This document shows, in pieces, positions 46,355-57,354 of a DNA stretch of 64,000 nt; position 1 is the first letter of the stretch, and every line of letters begins with the position of its first letter. The DNA lies in assembly GCF_029227915.1 (NCBI RefSeq), contig NC_079875.1, positions 28,520,001 to 28,584,000 of the forward strand, written 5' to 3'. Source of the stretch: Hydractinia symbiolongicarpus (taxonomy: Eukaryota; Cnidaria; Hydrozoa; Anthoathecata; Hydractiniidae). Under the pieces are notes generated by a model that did no database searches, was not told the origin of the DNA, and worked only from the letters and a program-made list of their open reading frames with translations. The translations under genes and the position numbers were made by a program.

Positions 46355-46600
46355 ATGCATATTCCTGTTTTCTTGCCTGCCTTTGTCGCTCCTTTTCCTT
46401 GCCGTTCTTAATAAATCCCTTCCTTTCCTATGCCTTTTCTGGTGCCTGCCTGCTATGCCCTTGCCTGTGCCTCCCATGCCTTGCTGATTCCTTTTCCTGT
46501 TATCTTGCCTGCCTTTGCCGTGCAACGCTAAATATATTGCCGTGCCCTTTCCTTAATGCCTTTGCCTTGTCAACCTCTCCGCAACACTTTCTATACTGGT
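46355..46600 (+). repeat. Degenerate CCTTTGCC/TGCCT low-complexity tract
   Basis: A C/T-rich strand built from variants of TTGCCTGCCTTTGCC, including two near-identical TCTTGCCTGCCTTTG units at 46,371 and 46,503. It creates repetitive open frames in both directions that are not genes. Confidence 0.75.
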
Positions 46601-46761
46601 AATAAGTTTTAAAATGGCAGTATATTGCAGACTGTTCACACTAAGCTATAATATCACTTTTCGACGGCAAATTTAATGCATGTTAATTTCTTTTTTATTA
46701 AGTTGTCGCTGAAGTTTGCATACAGCAAAATAATAAAGGCTTGTAACTGCCTTACAGAGAC

Positions 46762-46920
46762 CTATGAACAACTAAAGCAAGGAATTGCTGAAATTACAAT
46801 ATGAATCATACGAAAATGTATGCAAAAAAAACAAAATCAAAGAAAAAAAGAAGGCGTCTAACAATCGTTGCGCCAAAAACTAAATCTCAAAAAAGAATTG
46901 TACTTGCTTTGACAATGCGA
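46762..46920 (+). repeat. Dispersed repeat, copy 1 (lacks intron-like segment)
   Basis: TATGAACAACTAAAGCAAGG through GACAATGCGA matches 63,626-63,925 closely, except that a 150-base block of the second copy is absent here. The Lys-rich 72-aa frame at 46,801-47,019 overlaps it but may be incidental. Confidence 0.75.
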
Positions 46921-46989
46921 CCATGTGCACTAAGGAATGAATGTATATATACCAAAAACATGTTTGCAACACATCATTCCAAAATTAGC

Positions 46990-48210
46990 TTTTACCACGC
47001 TATCAAAAAACAGTGTTAACAATGCAGCGTTTTCGAATTTGATGAAACGAAAGTTTTAAACTGTGACCACTTAAGATATGTAAATATTGATATCACTCCA
47101 CCCTGTTGTGTTCACCTATATAGTTTATATTATCTGTTCTTCAATAGAGGTACACGCTGTATTATATGTTAATATAAAGTGTCAAAACAGGAATAATTTA
47201 CAGTAAAATAAAATTAATTTGAAGAAAATCAGTACAGAAGATGTGAAAAGGGACAAACTTGTTTTTTCTCTATTCCGTGAGATGCGGCACGCACATGTAT
47301 TCCCGGGCTAGAAATATATTTACAACGGGCGGCCAACATTGTAGCATAAATAACAAATGGACCTCGTGTTTGGTAAACTTGAACGGCCAAGCTTGAGAAA
47401 ACAATGTTCGAGCCCAAAGAACGTGACTGGCAATCTTTGTGCCGTGGACAACCATACTCACTCACAGAAAGGCAAACAGCTGACACTGTGCCCAAAAGTT
47501 TTCAAAATTTAATTGCGTTGTTAGAATGAATAAAAAAATTTTTAAAAGCTACGAAAAATTATTTACCACATCTTCCGACTTTCACAAAATTCTCATGAAA
47601 AACCCAAAAATGGCACGAAATCTGATTTCTTTCAATTTTAGTGTAAAATCGGTTGTATCAGGAAATTGGATTATTTAAGTACCCGAATTCATAGAAGAGT
47701 TTGATAATTCCACTATCTGATTAGTTAGCAATACGCCCTTCACGAAAAGCTTTATTTCAATAGTTTTTTAATCATTTATCCTTTCCTAAATATAATGCAA
47801 AAGTTTTATGTGGTTATCATGCGGGATAATTTCCCTTGATGAAATAAAGTTTTTGTAAGATTCAAGTAAAGGCGATGAGGTATCGGATCCAAAAATTTGA
47901 CATATGTAGGGCTCTAATGGACAAATACAAAAATTATTGAAATCATGCAGATTGAGGGAAAAGAATTATTTAAAAAGCGTAAGCGCAAGCGTAACCGTAA
48001 GGAAGAGGACATTCGACCTCTTTGAAAAGAACCGAAACTTTTTCAGCCATTTTTTCATGTAAGATTATTGTCATAAATGTTAACCTGACGACAACTGTAC
48101 TTTAATTAGGGGAGCAGTAATTTATAAATTTGTATGAAGCACAAGTACAATGTTGTTCGATCAAGCTGCATAATGCAGCAATAATGGATAATATACGTAA
48201 TGGCAGCATG
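46990..48210. other. Intergenic, nothing recognised
   Basis: No repeat or gene supported. Minus-strand frames near 47,229-47,495 overlap each other and lack family features. Confidence 0.55.
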
Positions 48211-49235
48211 AGAGGCATTTGAAAGAGACGAGTGTTATATACATGCAATTTTTCGTATTGGTTCAAGAAAATTGTCATTTAGGGACGACAACCTTGTCCC
48301 AGATTCTATATATTTTAGCCGTAAAATTGATAGACGAAGCATTTAAAAGAGACGAGTGTCATGTATTTACAATTTTTCGTATTGATACAGGATAATTGTC
48401 ATTTAGGGTCAACAAAATCGCCTCAGTTTTCATATATTTTGGCCGTAAAATTGATAAGCGAGGCATTTAAAAGAGGCGAGTGTGATGTACTTGTGATTTT
48501 TTGTATTGATAAAGGCTAATTGTCATTTAGGGACGACAACCTCGTCTCAGGTTCTATATATTTTATCTGTAAATTTGATAAAACAGGCATTTAAAAGAGA
48601 CGAGTGTTACATATTTGCGATTTTTCGTATTGATACAAGATAATTGTCACTTAGGGTCAACAACCTCGTTTCAGGTTCTTATATTTTAGCCGTGAAATTG
48701 ATAAACCAGGTATTTAAAACAGACGAGTGTTATGTATTTGCGATTTTTCGTATTGATACAAGATAATTGTTATTTAGGGACGACAACCTCGTCTCAGTTC
48801 CTATATATTTTAGTCGTAAAATTGATAAACGGGGCCTTTCAGAGTGTGCCATGTATTTGCGATTTTTCGTATTGATACAAGATAATTGTCATTTAGGGTC
48901 GACAACCTCGTCTCAGGTTCTATATATTTTAACCGTAAAATTGATAAACGAGGCATTTCAAAGTTATGAGTGTCATGTATTTGCAATTTTTCGTATTGAT
49001 ACAGGATAAGTGCCGTAAAAATGATAAATGAGGCATTTCAATGAGACCAGTCTCATATATTTGTGATTTTTCGTACTGATAAAGGATAATTGTCTTTTAG
49101 GGACGACAACCTCGTCTCAGGTTCTATATATTTTATCTGTAAATTTGATAAAACAGGCATTTAAAAGAGACGAGTGTTATATATTTGCGATTTTTCGTAT
49201 TGATACAGGATAATTTTTACTTTAGGGTCAACAAC
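48211..49235 (+). repeat. 124-bp satellite array 3
   Basis: Same family, with a subfamily carrying GAGGCATTTAAAAGAGACGA and ATTTTATCTGTAAATTTG variants. It ends at 49,235 after TTTAGGGTCAACAAC. The monomer position that should follow reappears at 51,906 (AGGTTCTATA), on the far side of the Polinton-like element. Confidence 0.93.
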
Positions 49236-49524
49236 AGAGATAGGGAAATGTTACTTTTGGCACAATCCCTAAAACGCGTACGGTCAAGCACAACAAATCC
49301 CTAATAATCCATTCAGTACCATGCGGTGTTGAGTTATAGAATTCAAGGGTAAGTCCATATAGAGTGATGGCGTCATATAAGGATGCTACAAATGAGTAAA
49401 TTTCTAGCGCAATTCCATAACAATCAACGCGCACATCAAAGGATTAATTCCCCAAGGGAAATAACTGTGTTAGTCGAGCATGAATGAAATCTTCCGACAA
49501 TGTTAGAATCTATACAATAAAGAA

Positions 49525-49827
49525 ATGGATTCATACACCGTGAAACAGTTACGTGATATTGCAAAAACACGTGGACTTAGGGGGTATTACAAGCTACGCA
49601 AGGCCGAATTGATTTCTTTATTGGATGTACCACAATACGCCCCGAGACCACCTAAAAGGCTTCCAGGTACGGGGGATGTACCACATTACGCTTTGAGGCC
49701 ACCCAAGAGGGTTCCAGTTAGACATATAACGCCGGAGGCAATGGACATTTTTGAGGGGCAGGAAATGTTGAAAAATCGTTCGATCGTGAAAATTCAGATG
49801 CTGATGTTGGTACAACTGGCTAGTTGA
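49525..49827 (+). pseudogene. SAP-domain ORF of the Polinton-like element
   Basis: 100 aa. Residues 1-33 fit a SAP motif (YTVKQLRDIAKTRG, then LRKAELISLL), a nucleic-acid-binding helix pair found N-terminally in proteins of this element type. Two Pro/Arg-rich near-repeats follow (DVPQYAPRPPKRLPG and DVPHYALRPPKRVP). The frame shifts before the next conserved block, so the original reading frame is broken. Confidence 0.6.
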
Positions 49828-49846
49828 TGCTACGCTTTATGATGAG

Positions 49847-50131
49847 GTGGAAAAAGAGGCTGAGGAAGACTATCTCGAAGATATCCAAAATCTCGACAAT
49901 CAGCCAGGGCAAGATCTTACCCCACAGGAACATAAGCATGCTCACCATAAGACCTTCCGAAGTTTTCGTATTCCCGATATAGGAGGAGCGGACGTCGACG
50001 GGTATATCGGGATGGTGAGGCTAAATGTGAAAACTTTAGTTGAGGGGCAGGTAGAAGATATAGGATCAGCGAAGGTACAGCTGTCGCTTTGGATAATGTG
50101 GAACAAAACCAACAAATATAGAGGGGACTAA
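49847..50131 (+). pseudogene. Conserved linker ORF upstream of the polymerase
   Basis: 94 aa. The acidic N-terminus is followed by a block containing KTFRSFRIPDIGGADVDGYI and AKVQLSLWIMW, which looks conserved and lies in a different frame from both neighbours. In relatives it appears to be continuous with the polymerase N-terminal region. Here frame changes at about 49,840 and 50,130 isolate it. Confidence 0.5.
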
Positions 50132-50150
50132 TGGTGAGAAGTACATCGAG

Positions 50151-51104
50151 GTGAAAAAGGTCTTTCGTGATAGTGATATGGCCTCAGTATTTCAGGGTAA
50201 CGACGTGGATGACGTGCTGGATAGGATGTTTGCTCAGATTAAAACACATGTGAAAAATCCGGCATTACCCCAAAGTGGCTTTACAATTAGTCGAATACTA
50301 TACCTTGACGTAGACTTTCACAGGCTACGCCTGACAAGGGATTCATCCTACATCGAACTATCTAAATGGATAGTCTCAAAGAAGTCTGTCATTAATCTAG
50401 TGAATGGGCACGAGGAGTGTTTCAAATGGACCATTATAGCATCACTCCGTCATGAGGAGATAGGGAAGAATCCAAATAGAGTATCTCAGATGAAACCCTA
50501 CGTAGATCTCTACAATTCGCAAGGTATAGAGTTCCCAACAAGTATCAAAAGCATACACAAATTTCAGGCGAATAACCCCGACATTGCGGTGAATGTCCTA
50601 TACATAACGGGAAAGAAGATCAATATCTTGAGGCGATCGGTGCACAACGGAAGCACCAAGGTGGTGACTCTATTGTACACCATGGATGATAAAAAGAACC
50701 ACTATACTACCGTCAAAAGCCTATCACGGCTCCTGGGCAAGGAGATCTCGAAAAATAGGAACCCAATGCATTTTTGCTTAAATTGTCTACAAGGCTTTCC
50801 CACAGCTGAATCGAAGGATAAGCATTATCGGTACTGCATCGATCACGACGCCGTTAAGATCACAATGCCAATGAAGGCCAAAAAATGGCAATACTATGGA
50901 GATGGCCAGCAGCAATTCAAGGTACCCTTTGCCATCTATGCAGATTCCGAGAGTCTGCTAATCCCGGTAGAAGATGCAAGGGACACCAAGACCAACTTTT
51001 ACAAATTGATGAACCTCTCGGTGTTTGGCAAGACCATGGCAAATATTCGAAACCGCCATAACATTCAACTAGTCACAAACGAGGAGAAGTCACAAAACTC
51101 GTGA
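50151..51104 (+). pseudogene. Family B DNA polymerase, N-terminal part with internal deletion
   Basis: 317 aa. It has an upstream region including HFCLNCLQGF with later His and Cys (a zinc-finger-like C-x2-C...H-x4-C). Then comes the Exo I motif YADSES (Asp265, Glu267), normally the start of the proofreading domain. Within about 20 residues it jumps to KLMNLSVFGKT (about 285-295), the polymerase palm motif B. Exo II, Exo III and palm motif A, usually several hundred residues, are deleted. It cannot be a working polymerase. Confidence 0.75.
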
Positions 51105-51160
51105 TGAAACCGAATTTCAAGGGTGTAAATCGGTTTAGCAAGCACCTCCTAGGTGTATAG

Positions 51161-51799
51161 ATGGGCAAGACCGAAATTAAGATGAACAAGCCCGTGTATA
51201 TAGGTCGGGCCATCCTGGACATGTCAAAAATGGTGATGTATGAGTTCCACTACGACTATATGCAGCCCCTATATGGTAGTAAGTTGCAGCTATGCTACAT
51301 GGATACAGACAGCTTCGTTTACCATATCAAGACACATGATTTTTACAAGGATATTGCGCAGGACGTCGAAAAAAGATTCGATACAAGTGCGTATAATACC
51401 GATGATAGAAGGCCATTCCCTATAGGAAAAAACAAGAAAGTGGTGGTCTTGATGAAGGATGAACTGGGTGGGAAGGTCATGACAGAGTTCATTACATTGA
51501 GGGCCAAGGCATACGAATATAAAAGCCTTGCACCGGAGGGCGGTGATCGCAAAGCCAAAGGCGTAAAGCGATGTGTGACGAAGAAATCTATCACCTTCGA
51601 CGACTATCGGCAATATCTGGAAGAGGGTGTTGATATATACAGGAGTCAGGTTCTATTTCAAAATAGGAACCATAAGGTCTATACCCAGGAGGTGAACAAG
51701 CTGGCAATCAACAGGGAAGACTATAAACGGATCGTACAACCGGACCAGATGACAACGATTGCCAGAGGCCATTACCGCCTTGCGTCTACAGGAGAATAA
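51161..51799 (+). pseudogene. Family B DNA polymerase, C-terminal part
   Basis: 212 aa in another frame from the preceding part. It contains the palm motif C YMDTDSF (Asp48 and Asp50 of this segment), the GRAILDMSKMVMYEFHYD block and a Lys-rich KAKGVKRCVTKK thumb-type motif. These are typical of protein-primed family B polymerases of Polinton-type elements. The 3' end of the gene is near complete, ending at TAA 51,797-51,799. Stops between 51,104 and 51,161 separate it from motif B. Confidence 0.75.
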
Positions 51800-51905
51800 A
51801 AATGGAGGTGCGTTTATATATTGCTATACTCCTACCCTATGCCATGATAACCTACATATTATTTGGATATCGACGTATTAAAAAGATGTCGTCCGATATA
51901 GCACA

Positions 51906-53697
51906 AGGTTCTATATATTTTAGTCGTAAAATTGATAAAGGAGGCATTTAAAATTGACGAGTGTCTCTCATATATTTGCAATTTTCCGTATTGATACAGG
52001 ATAGTTGTACTTTAGGGTCAACAATTTCGTTTCAGGTTCTTATATTTTAGCCCTAAAGTTGATAAACGAACAATTTAAAATTGACGAGTGTCTCATATAT
52101 TTCCCATTTCTCGTATTGATACAGGATAATTGTACTTTAGGGTAAACAACCTCGTCTCAGGTTCTATATACTTTAGCCGTAAAATTGACAAACGAGGCAT
52201 TTAAAAGAGACGAGTGTCATATACTTGCGATTTTTCGTACTGATACAAGACAATTGTCACTTAGGGATGACAATGTCGTCTCAGTTTCTATTTATTCTAG
52301 CCGTAAAATTGACAAACGAGGCAATTAAAACTGGCGACTGTCTCATATATTTGCAATTCTTCCTATTGATACAGGGTAATTATACTTTAGTGTCAACAAC
52401 CTCGTTTCAGGTTCTTATATATTAGCCCTAAAATGGATAAAAGAGGAATCTAAAATTGACGAGTGTCTCATACATTTGCGATTTTTCGTATTGATACAGG
52501 ATAATTGTACTTTAGGGTCAACAACCTCGTTTCAGGTTCTTATATATTAGCCGTAAAATTGATAAACGGGGCATTTAGAAGAGACGAGTGTTATATATTT
52601 GCGACTTTTCGTATTGATACAAGATAATTGTCATTTAGGGACGAAAACCTCGTCTGAGGTTTATTGATACAAGATGATTGTACTTTAGGCTCAACAAATT
52701 CGTTTAAGGTTCTCTTATTTTACCAGTAAAGTTGATAAAGGAGGCATTTAAAAGAGAGGAGTGTTATATATTGGCGAGTTTTCGTATTGATACAAGACAA
52801 TTTTCATTTAGGGATGACAACCTCGCCTTAGGTTCTCTATATTTTAGCCGTAAAATTGATAAACGAGGCATTTAAAATTAACGAGTGTGTCAAATATTTG
52901 CGATTTTTTGTATTGAGACAGGATATTTGTACTTTAGGGTCAACAACTTCATCTCAGGTTCTTATATTTTGGCAGTAAAGTTGATAAACGAAGCATTTAA
53001 AAGAGACGAGTGTTATATATTTGCGATTTTTCGTATGGATACAAGATAATTGTCATTTACGGTCAACAATTTTGTCTCAAGTTCTATATATTTTAGTGGT
53101 TAAATTGATAAACGAGGCATTTAAAGGAGACGAGTGTCATGTGTTTGCGATTTTTTGTATGGATACAAGATAATTGGCATTTACAGTCAACAACCTAGTC
53201 TCAGGTTCTATATATTTTAGTGGATGAATTGATAAACGATGCATTTGAAAGAGACGAGTGTTGTATATTTGCCATTTTTCGTATGGATAAAAGATAATCG
53301 TCATTTTGGCACGACAACCTCGTCTCTGATTCTTTATATTTTAGCCGTAGAATTGATAAACGAGGCATTTAAAAGAGACGAGTGTCTCATATATTTGCGA
53401 TTTTTCGTATTGATACAGGATAATTTTACTTTAGGGTCAACAGCGTCCCAGGTTCTATATATTTTAGTCGTAAAGTTGATAAACGAGGCATTTAAAAGAG
53501 ACGAGTGTTATGTATTTGCGATTTTTCGTATTGATACAAGATAATTGTCATCTAGGGACGACAACCTCGTCTGAGGTTCTATATATTTTAGTGACGAGAA
53601 TCATGTATTTGCGATTTTTCGTATTTATACACTATAATTGTCATTTAGAGTCAACAAAATCGTCTCAGGTTCTTTATATTTTAGTCGTAAAATTGAT
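51906..53697 (+). repeat. 124-bp satellite array 4
   Basis: Continuation of array 3 beyond the Polinton-like insertion. Monomers are diverse, with TTTCGTATGGATACAAG and TTAGTGGTTAAATTG variants and a deleted monomer near 52,650-52,680. It ends at AAAATTGAT, immediately before the inverted terminal repeat of the DIRS-type element. Confidence 0.93.
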
Positions 53698-53725
53698 TTC
53701 TTTTCACATCTTCCTAACAATAATT
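53698..53725. repeat. DIRS inverted terminal repeat, 3' side
   Basis: 28 bp starting TTCTTTTCACATCTTCC, the exact complement of 57,355-57,382. The preceding base (53,697) is the last of the satellite. Confidence 0.85.
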
Positions 53726-53797
53726 ACAACTGAAAAAACAACAGTATTGGAGTAACTTGTTATATTGGTAGGAGAGTTAAAAGAGGACCAATTTTTG

Positions 53798-54830
53798 TTA
53801 CAATCCTAAATCTTTGCTTATAGAGAGTCGTTGAGATTTGCCATATTTTATGTACCCGTGCCTACTGGAACTTGATGACCACCTGCCGTGTTTACTTATC
53901 ATTCTGTCAGTGACGCTGTTATTTGCAGCAGCACTAGCTCCACCTGAGCGTAAAGAATGTAACCCAAAATTTTCCGGTACTTTTTGAATTGTATTCAAAT
54001 GTTCGTGAAATGTTTTTCTTGCGCTTTCGTAGGATATAGAAAGGTGCCCTAATACAATGTGGCCTGTCTTTGTTTTCGCCAAACGACAAATTAAATAAGA
54101 ATCCGGCTGAAATTTCAAATTAGTCATACACAGATACTTTCGTAATCAGGTTACTGGACATGTGGAATTACCAGTGTGAGCTATGTACACAATATGACAT
54201 GCTCTTAGCTCTTTTAGATTTTTTAACAATAATTTCAAATGAATCTTGTTTATCTTCCAAGTCCTTAACTTTCAAAGCTAATAATTCGCCAATGCAAAAG
54301 AATCCGGCAAATCCTAACACGCGTAACACTATAAACCTCATGTGCATAAGTTTGAACTTTCTCCATAATATGCAATTATCTCTTTAATTATGTCCACTGT
54401 GAACGGCTCTTTCTTATTGCACGTTTTACCGACTAATCGTTTTGCGCCTGCAAAGGCTAATTTAACAATTGAGTGGTCTGTTGGCGACGAAAAGCCTACA
54501 TTAATGTGTCCCCAGCGTATTCCACAAAGTGCTGAAATTATTGTACTTATTGAACAGCCTTCTATAACCAAGTCGTTAAAATAAATACATACGAAAAATG
54601 GGTCGGCAGGACAACGGTTGACTTCTGTATATTTAGATCTCCAATCTACCCGCTTTTGCCAAGCTCTTTTGTATTTAATAATAGTTTCCTTCGCGTAAGT
54701 TGCTGCTTTCGACTTAAATGCAGTGTTTTGTATCGCGTCTAGTTTTTCCCAAATACCAACACTGATGTGATCTGTTAATCTAAATAAGCCTCCTATATAT
54801 GAGTTTTTAGAAAACCTAACCTTTAGTGGT
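53798..54830 (-). pseudogene. Tyrosine recombinase of the DIRS-type element
   Basis: The core-binding part reads from about 54,800 (WEKLDAIQNTAF) through 54,338. After a frame change comes GFAGFFCIGELLALKVKDL, where the first catalytic Arg of the family appears replaced by Cys (codon 54,294-54,296). A further break precedes the C-terminal part at 53,798-54,127, with HSLRSGGASAA (His 53,957-53,959, Arg 53,948-53,950), SKHGRW, and the probable nucleophile Tyr in RHGYIK (53,852-53,854). In DIRS elements this enzyme integrates circular cDNA. Frameshifts and the lost Arg make this copy inactive. Confidence 0.8.
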
Positions 54831-54844
54831 TCTGGCTAATTTAA

Positions 54845-54940
54845 TGCACACGCTCGTTCGGCGATTTAAGACATACGCCCGTCCGGCGGTTATTCACATA
54901 CGCCCGTCCGAGGCATTTTTCACCCGTGCGGCAGTTGTCC
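54845..54940 (+). repeat. About 25-bp GC-rich repeat, three to four units
   Basis: Units resembling ACATACGCCCGTCCGGCGGT at about 54,846, 54,870 and 54,895, plus a partial one at 54,928 (CACCCGTGCGGCAG). They stand out from the AT-rich surroundings. Confidence 0.65.
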
Positions 54941-55083
54941 TTGTGTCAATTTTGTTACAGAGAAAATAACAAAAGTTGATTTTTTAATCTGTAATAAATT
55001 CCACTAACAAAGCCAAAGATTTAAACTTCAAATACGGTTTTACTGGCGGTATAATTATAAAAATAAAGATCTAATAACAAGTA

Positions 55084-55196
55084 ATCTTTTACGAATTCGT
55101 AAAAATAGATTCCGTTCGGAGTTAACAATGGCCAGAAATATGATGATTGCCATATTAACTCCGAACGGAATCTATTTTTACAATTTCGTAAAAGAT
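55084..55196. repeat. Long near-perfect hairpin (42-bp arms)
   Basis: 55,084-55,125 and 55,155-55,196 are complementary with two mismatches, around a 29-base loop whose ends (ATGGC and GCCAT) also pair. Read as RNA this would be one long stem-loop. As DNA it looks like a foldback element or a local inverted duplication. Confidence 0.85.
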
Positions 55197-55371
55197 ACAA
55201 CGAATTAAAATCACCGAAACAATTGTAAGTGAACGCGTTAACACCACGCGAATTCGGACAAAAATATTTTGATTTAAAAGTGTAAATTTTCTTATTTTTG
55301 TCATCGGCGAAACGATTGACTGTAAAAATGCCAAACCTCTGTTAAATGTAATTAAATGATTCGTAATCAAT

Positions 55372-56670
55372 CCCAGCTGTCGGAGTCAATTATTTTTGAT
55401 AAAAAATCTGCTTTATTCTTTGCCTCCCTCGGGATCCACGACGATTGTAATTTGATATTATAACTCATTGAAGCATCAAAGATTTCTAAAGCGAGTTTTT
55501 GTAAATGTGGTCTCCTGCTGCCTACTTCTATTATTCGAGTGACATTACCATTATCGGAAAACTATTGAACTGATTCATTTTTTACACGTGGGCCTACCGC
55601 TTGCAGAATAGGTTTAACAGCTAAAAGTTCCCTGTAAGTAGAACTTGTATGTCTTTCTTCCGCAGTAAAAAATCTCGTCCAAAGTTTCGAATTTTTGCCA
55701 AGTTGAACGAAATTGTATAAAGCGGTACATGTGACTTGTAAAAAGTCTTGTTAAAGGGCCATAAAAGCTAAAGTCATTGAGATAATTCGTCCTGCAATTC
55801 TTGAGATAAATTTTGCGCTTATACGATCGCTGTTTAATGCTAATTTCACAAGTGAGAAAAGTTTACTTAATTTTTCAGATGAAACGTAAAATTTGCTAGT
55901 GCGAGTAACGATGTTAAAGCCGAGCCATTTTCCAATTTCACGAGGCTCAAACGTTGATTTTCTAGATTAATGGTGAGTCCTGCTCTTGCTAAATCGTTTT
56001 GAATAATCCAGCTTTTTTGTTGTCTCTCATAATTTTGAACCAAAAATACCATCATCTAAATACATAGTAGATCTTATACCGTCTTTTTGCCATTTTGTTA
56101 ACAAAGGTCTTGTCAGCTTTGTAAACGCGTAACAAGCGCTAGCCAGACCGAATGGTAAAACGAGAAAACTGTGTTATCTGGAAAAGTCCAGGAAAATCCC
56201 AAATACTTTCGATCATGCTCATGAATTGGAATGTGATGGTAGCCATGTTTTTAATCAACCGTTGAGAAGTAATAATCAGTTTCAAGACGCTGTGATACGA
56301 TTTTTAAATCTTCGTATTTAAATTTTGGGAAAGTTAAGTAATCGTTCACATGTCTTAAATCTAAAACCAATCGTAATTTATTTCCTTCTGCTACTGTAAG
56401 CGGGTTGCAACAATATGGAACGTTAAAAACCTCTTTGATACAACCGTCTTTTAAAAGTTGCTTAATATTATGCGCTACAAACTCTTTATGTTTTAGACTC
56501 AAGGCATTGTTCTTAGCGGCAAACGATGGCGGTTGAAGGTTAAAAGGTAGGCGATAGCCATGCTCTATCATACTTAAAACGAAAGGTGACGTATCAAGCT
56601 CATCCAAATTTTGTTGAAATTTTCCCACTACAGAATGATCTAAAACAAGTAAAAACGCAAAGAATGACAT
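55372..56670 (-). pseudogene. Reverse transcriptase/RNase H of the DIRS-type element
   Basis: From 56,670 the minus strand reads HGYRLPF, then KLRLVLDLRHVNDYL (fingers/palm) and DYYFSTVD (first catalytic Asp). Then comes YLDDG at 56,062-56,048, the catalytic double Asp in the DIRS form. The frame breaks immediately before and after it, then resumes with KSTFEPREIGKWLGF. The RNase H end is marked by WIPREAKNKADFLSK at about 55,395-55,440. Multiple frameshifts and stops make it non-functional. Typical DIRS proteins fuse these two domains. Confidence 0.8.
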
Positions 56671-56711
56671 TAAATTATAAAAGTGTTAAACTCAAAAAGT
56701 AGATTCGAAAA

Positions 56712-57312
56712 CTAAAATTGTTTGTGTTTTTTCAATTCGTTATGAGTGACTTGTTGTACCATCGTATTCTTGCTTCGTGAAAAAGGACAATGTGCGGAAT
56801 AATGACCCAGTCTACCACAGCCACAGCATACAATGTTTTCGCTTAGGCGAGGACTTTCTCTTGTTCCAGAGTACCTTGGGTCAAAGTACGTTTGAAATTG
56901 GGATGCTGGTCTACTACGATCAAAGTTCATTCGTTGGGGTAAAGTGCGTTGCTTTAATTTTCGGCGCTTTTCGCTTTTAGCATTGGCTGAACGGACTGCT
57001 CGATTTATAAGTTTTTCGTCTTCTGAATCAGACGCTAGGTCGTCACTTAAATATTCATTACCGTTGCTCAATCTTTTCTGTCTGCCAACTTAATGAGATG
57101 TTCTTATCTGCCAAACTGTCCACTGCCTTATCAAATTTGTCCATAACGTTTTGGCAAAAGTTAAATTGGTGTTGATTTCCTTTCCCTTTTAGATTGACGC
57201 TGGCCAATTTCTTTTGAGATTCCAATGCTTTATCAATCTTTGACTGTTGGCTGTCTAAGAAACGAGCAGCTGCCAATGTGTGCTCTTGGTGACATTGAAG
57301 TGTATCTTCCAC
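56712..57312 (-). pseudogene. gag-like protein of the DIRS-type element
   Basis: Two overlapping frames. The first, 57,312-57,058, is a helical, Gln/Lys-rich region. The second, 57,071-56,712, is acidic at first (SDDLASDSEDEK), then basic, and ends in a CCHC-type zinc knuckle (CCGCGRLGHYSAHC). The frame change near 57,065 splits what should be one protein. It would coat or package the element's RNA in the cell. Confidence 0.7.
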
Positions 57313-57354
57313 CAGCTGTTGGATACGTGTATCGAGTTCTGTTTTTTCTGTTCC

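Larger units (their letters stand above)
49236..51905 (+). mobile_element. Polinton/Maverick-like element, internally deleted
   Basis: About 2.7 kb of higher-GC DNA lies between two halves of a satellite array. The left edge begins AGAGATAGGG, compatible with the AG start of Polinton ends. It carries remnants of a SAP-domain protein, a conserved small ORF and a family B DNA polymerase. Integrase, ATPase, protease and capsid genes of full elements (typically 15-20 kb) are absent. No matching inverted end is seen on the right, so this is a truncated or collapsed copy inserted into satellite. Confidence 0.7.
54831..55196. other. Foreign block interrupting the DIRS element
   Basis: DIRS coding similarity (minus strand) stops near 55,200 after SKYFCPNSRGVNAFTYN and resumes near 54,830. 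Between them lie three GC-rich units of about 25 bp, an AT-rich stretch and a long hairpin. It could be a small insertion or a rearranged piece of the element. Confidence 0.5.

Noticed and set aside
46325-46602. Arg/Gly/Lys-rich minus frame and Cys/Leu-rich plus frame
   Set aside because: By-products of the CCTTTGCC low-complexity tract.
51290-51613. Antisense frames across the polymerase relic
   Set aside because: The plus strand carries the YMDTDSF polymerase motif; the antisense frames lack any feature.
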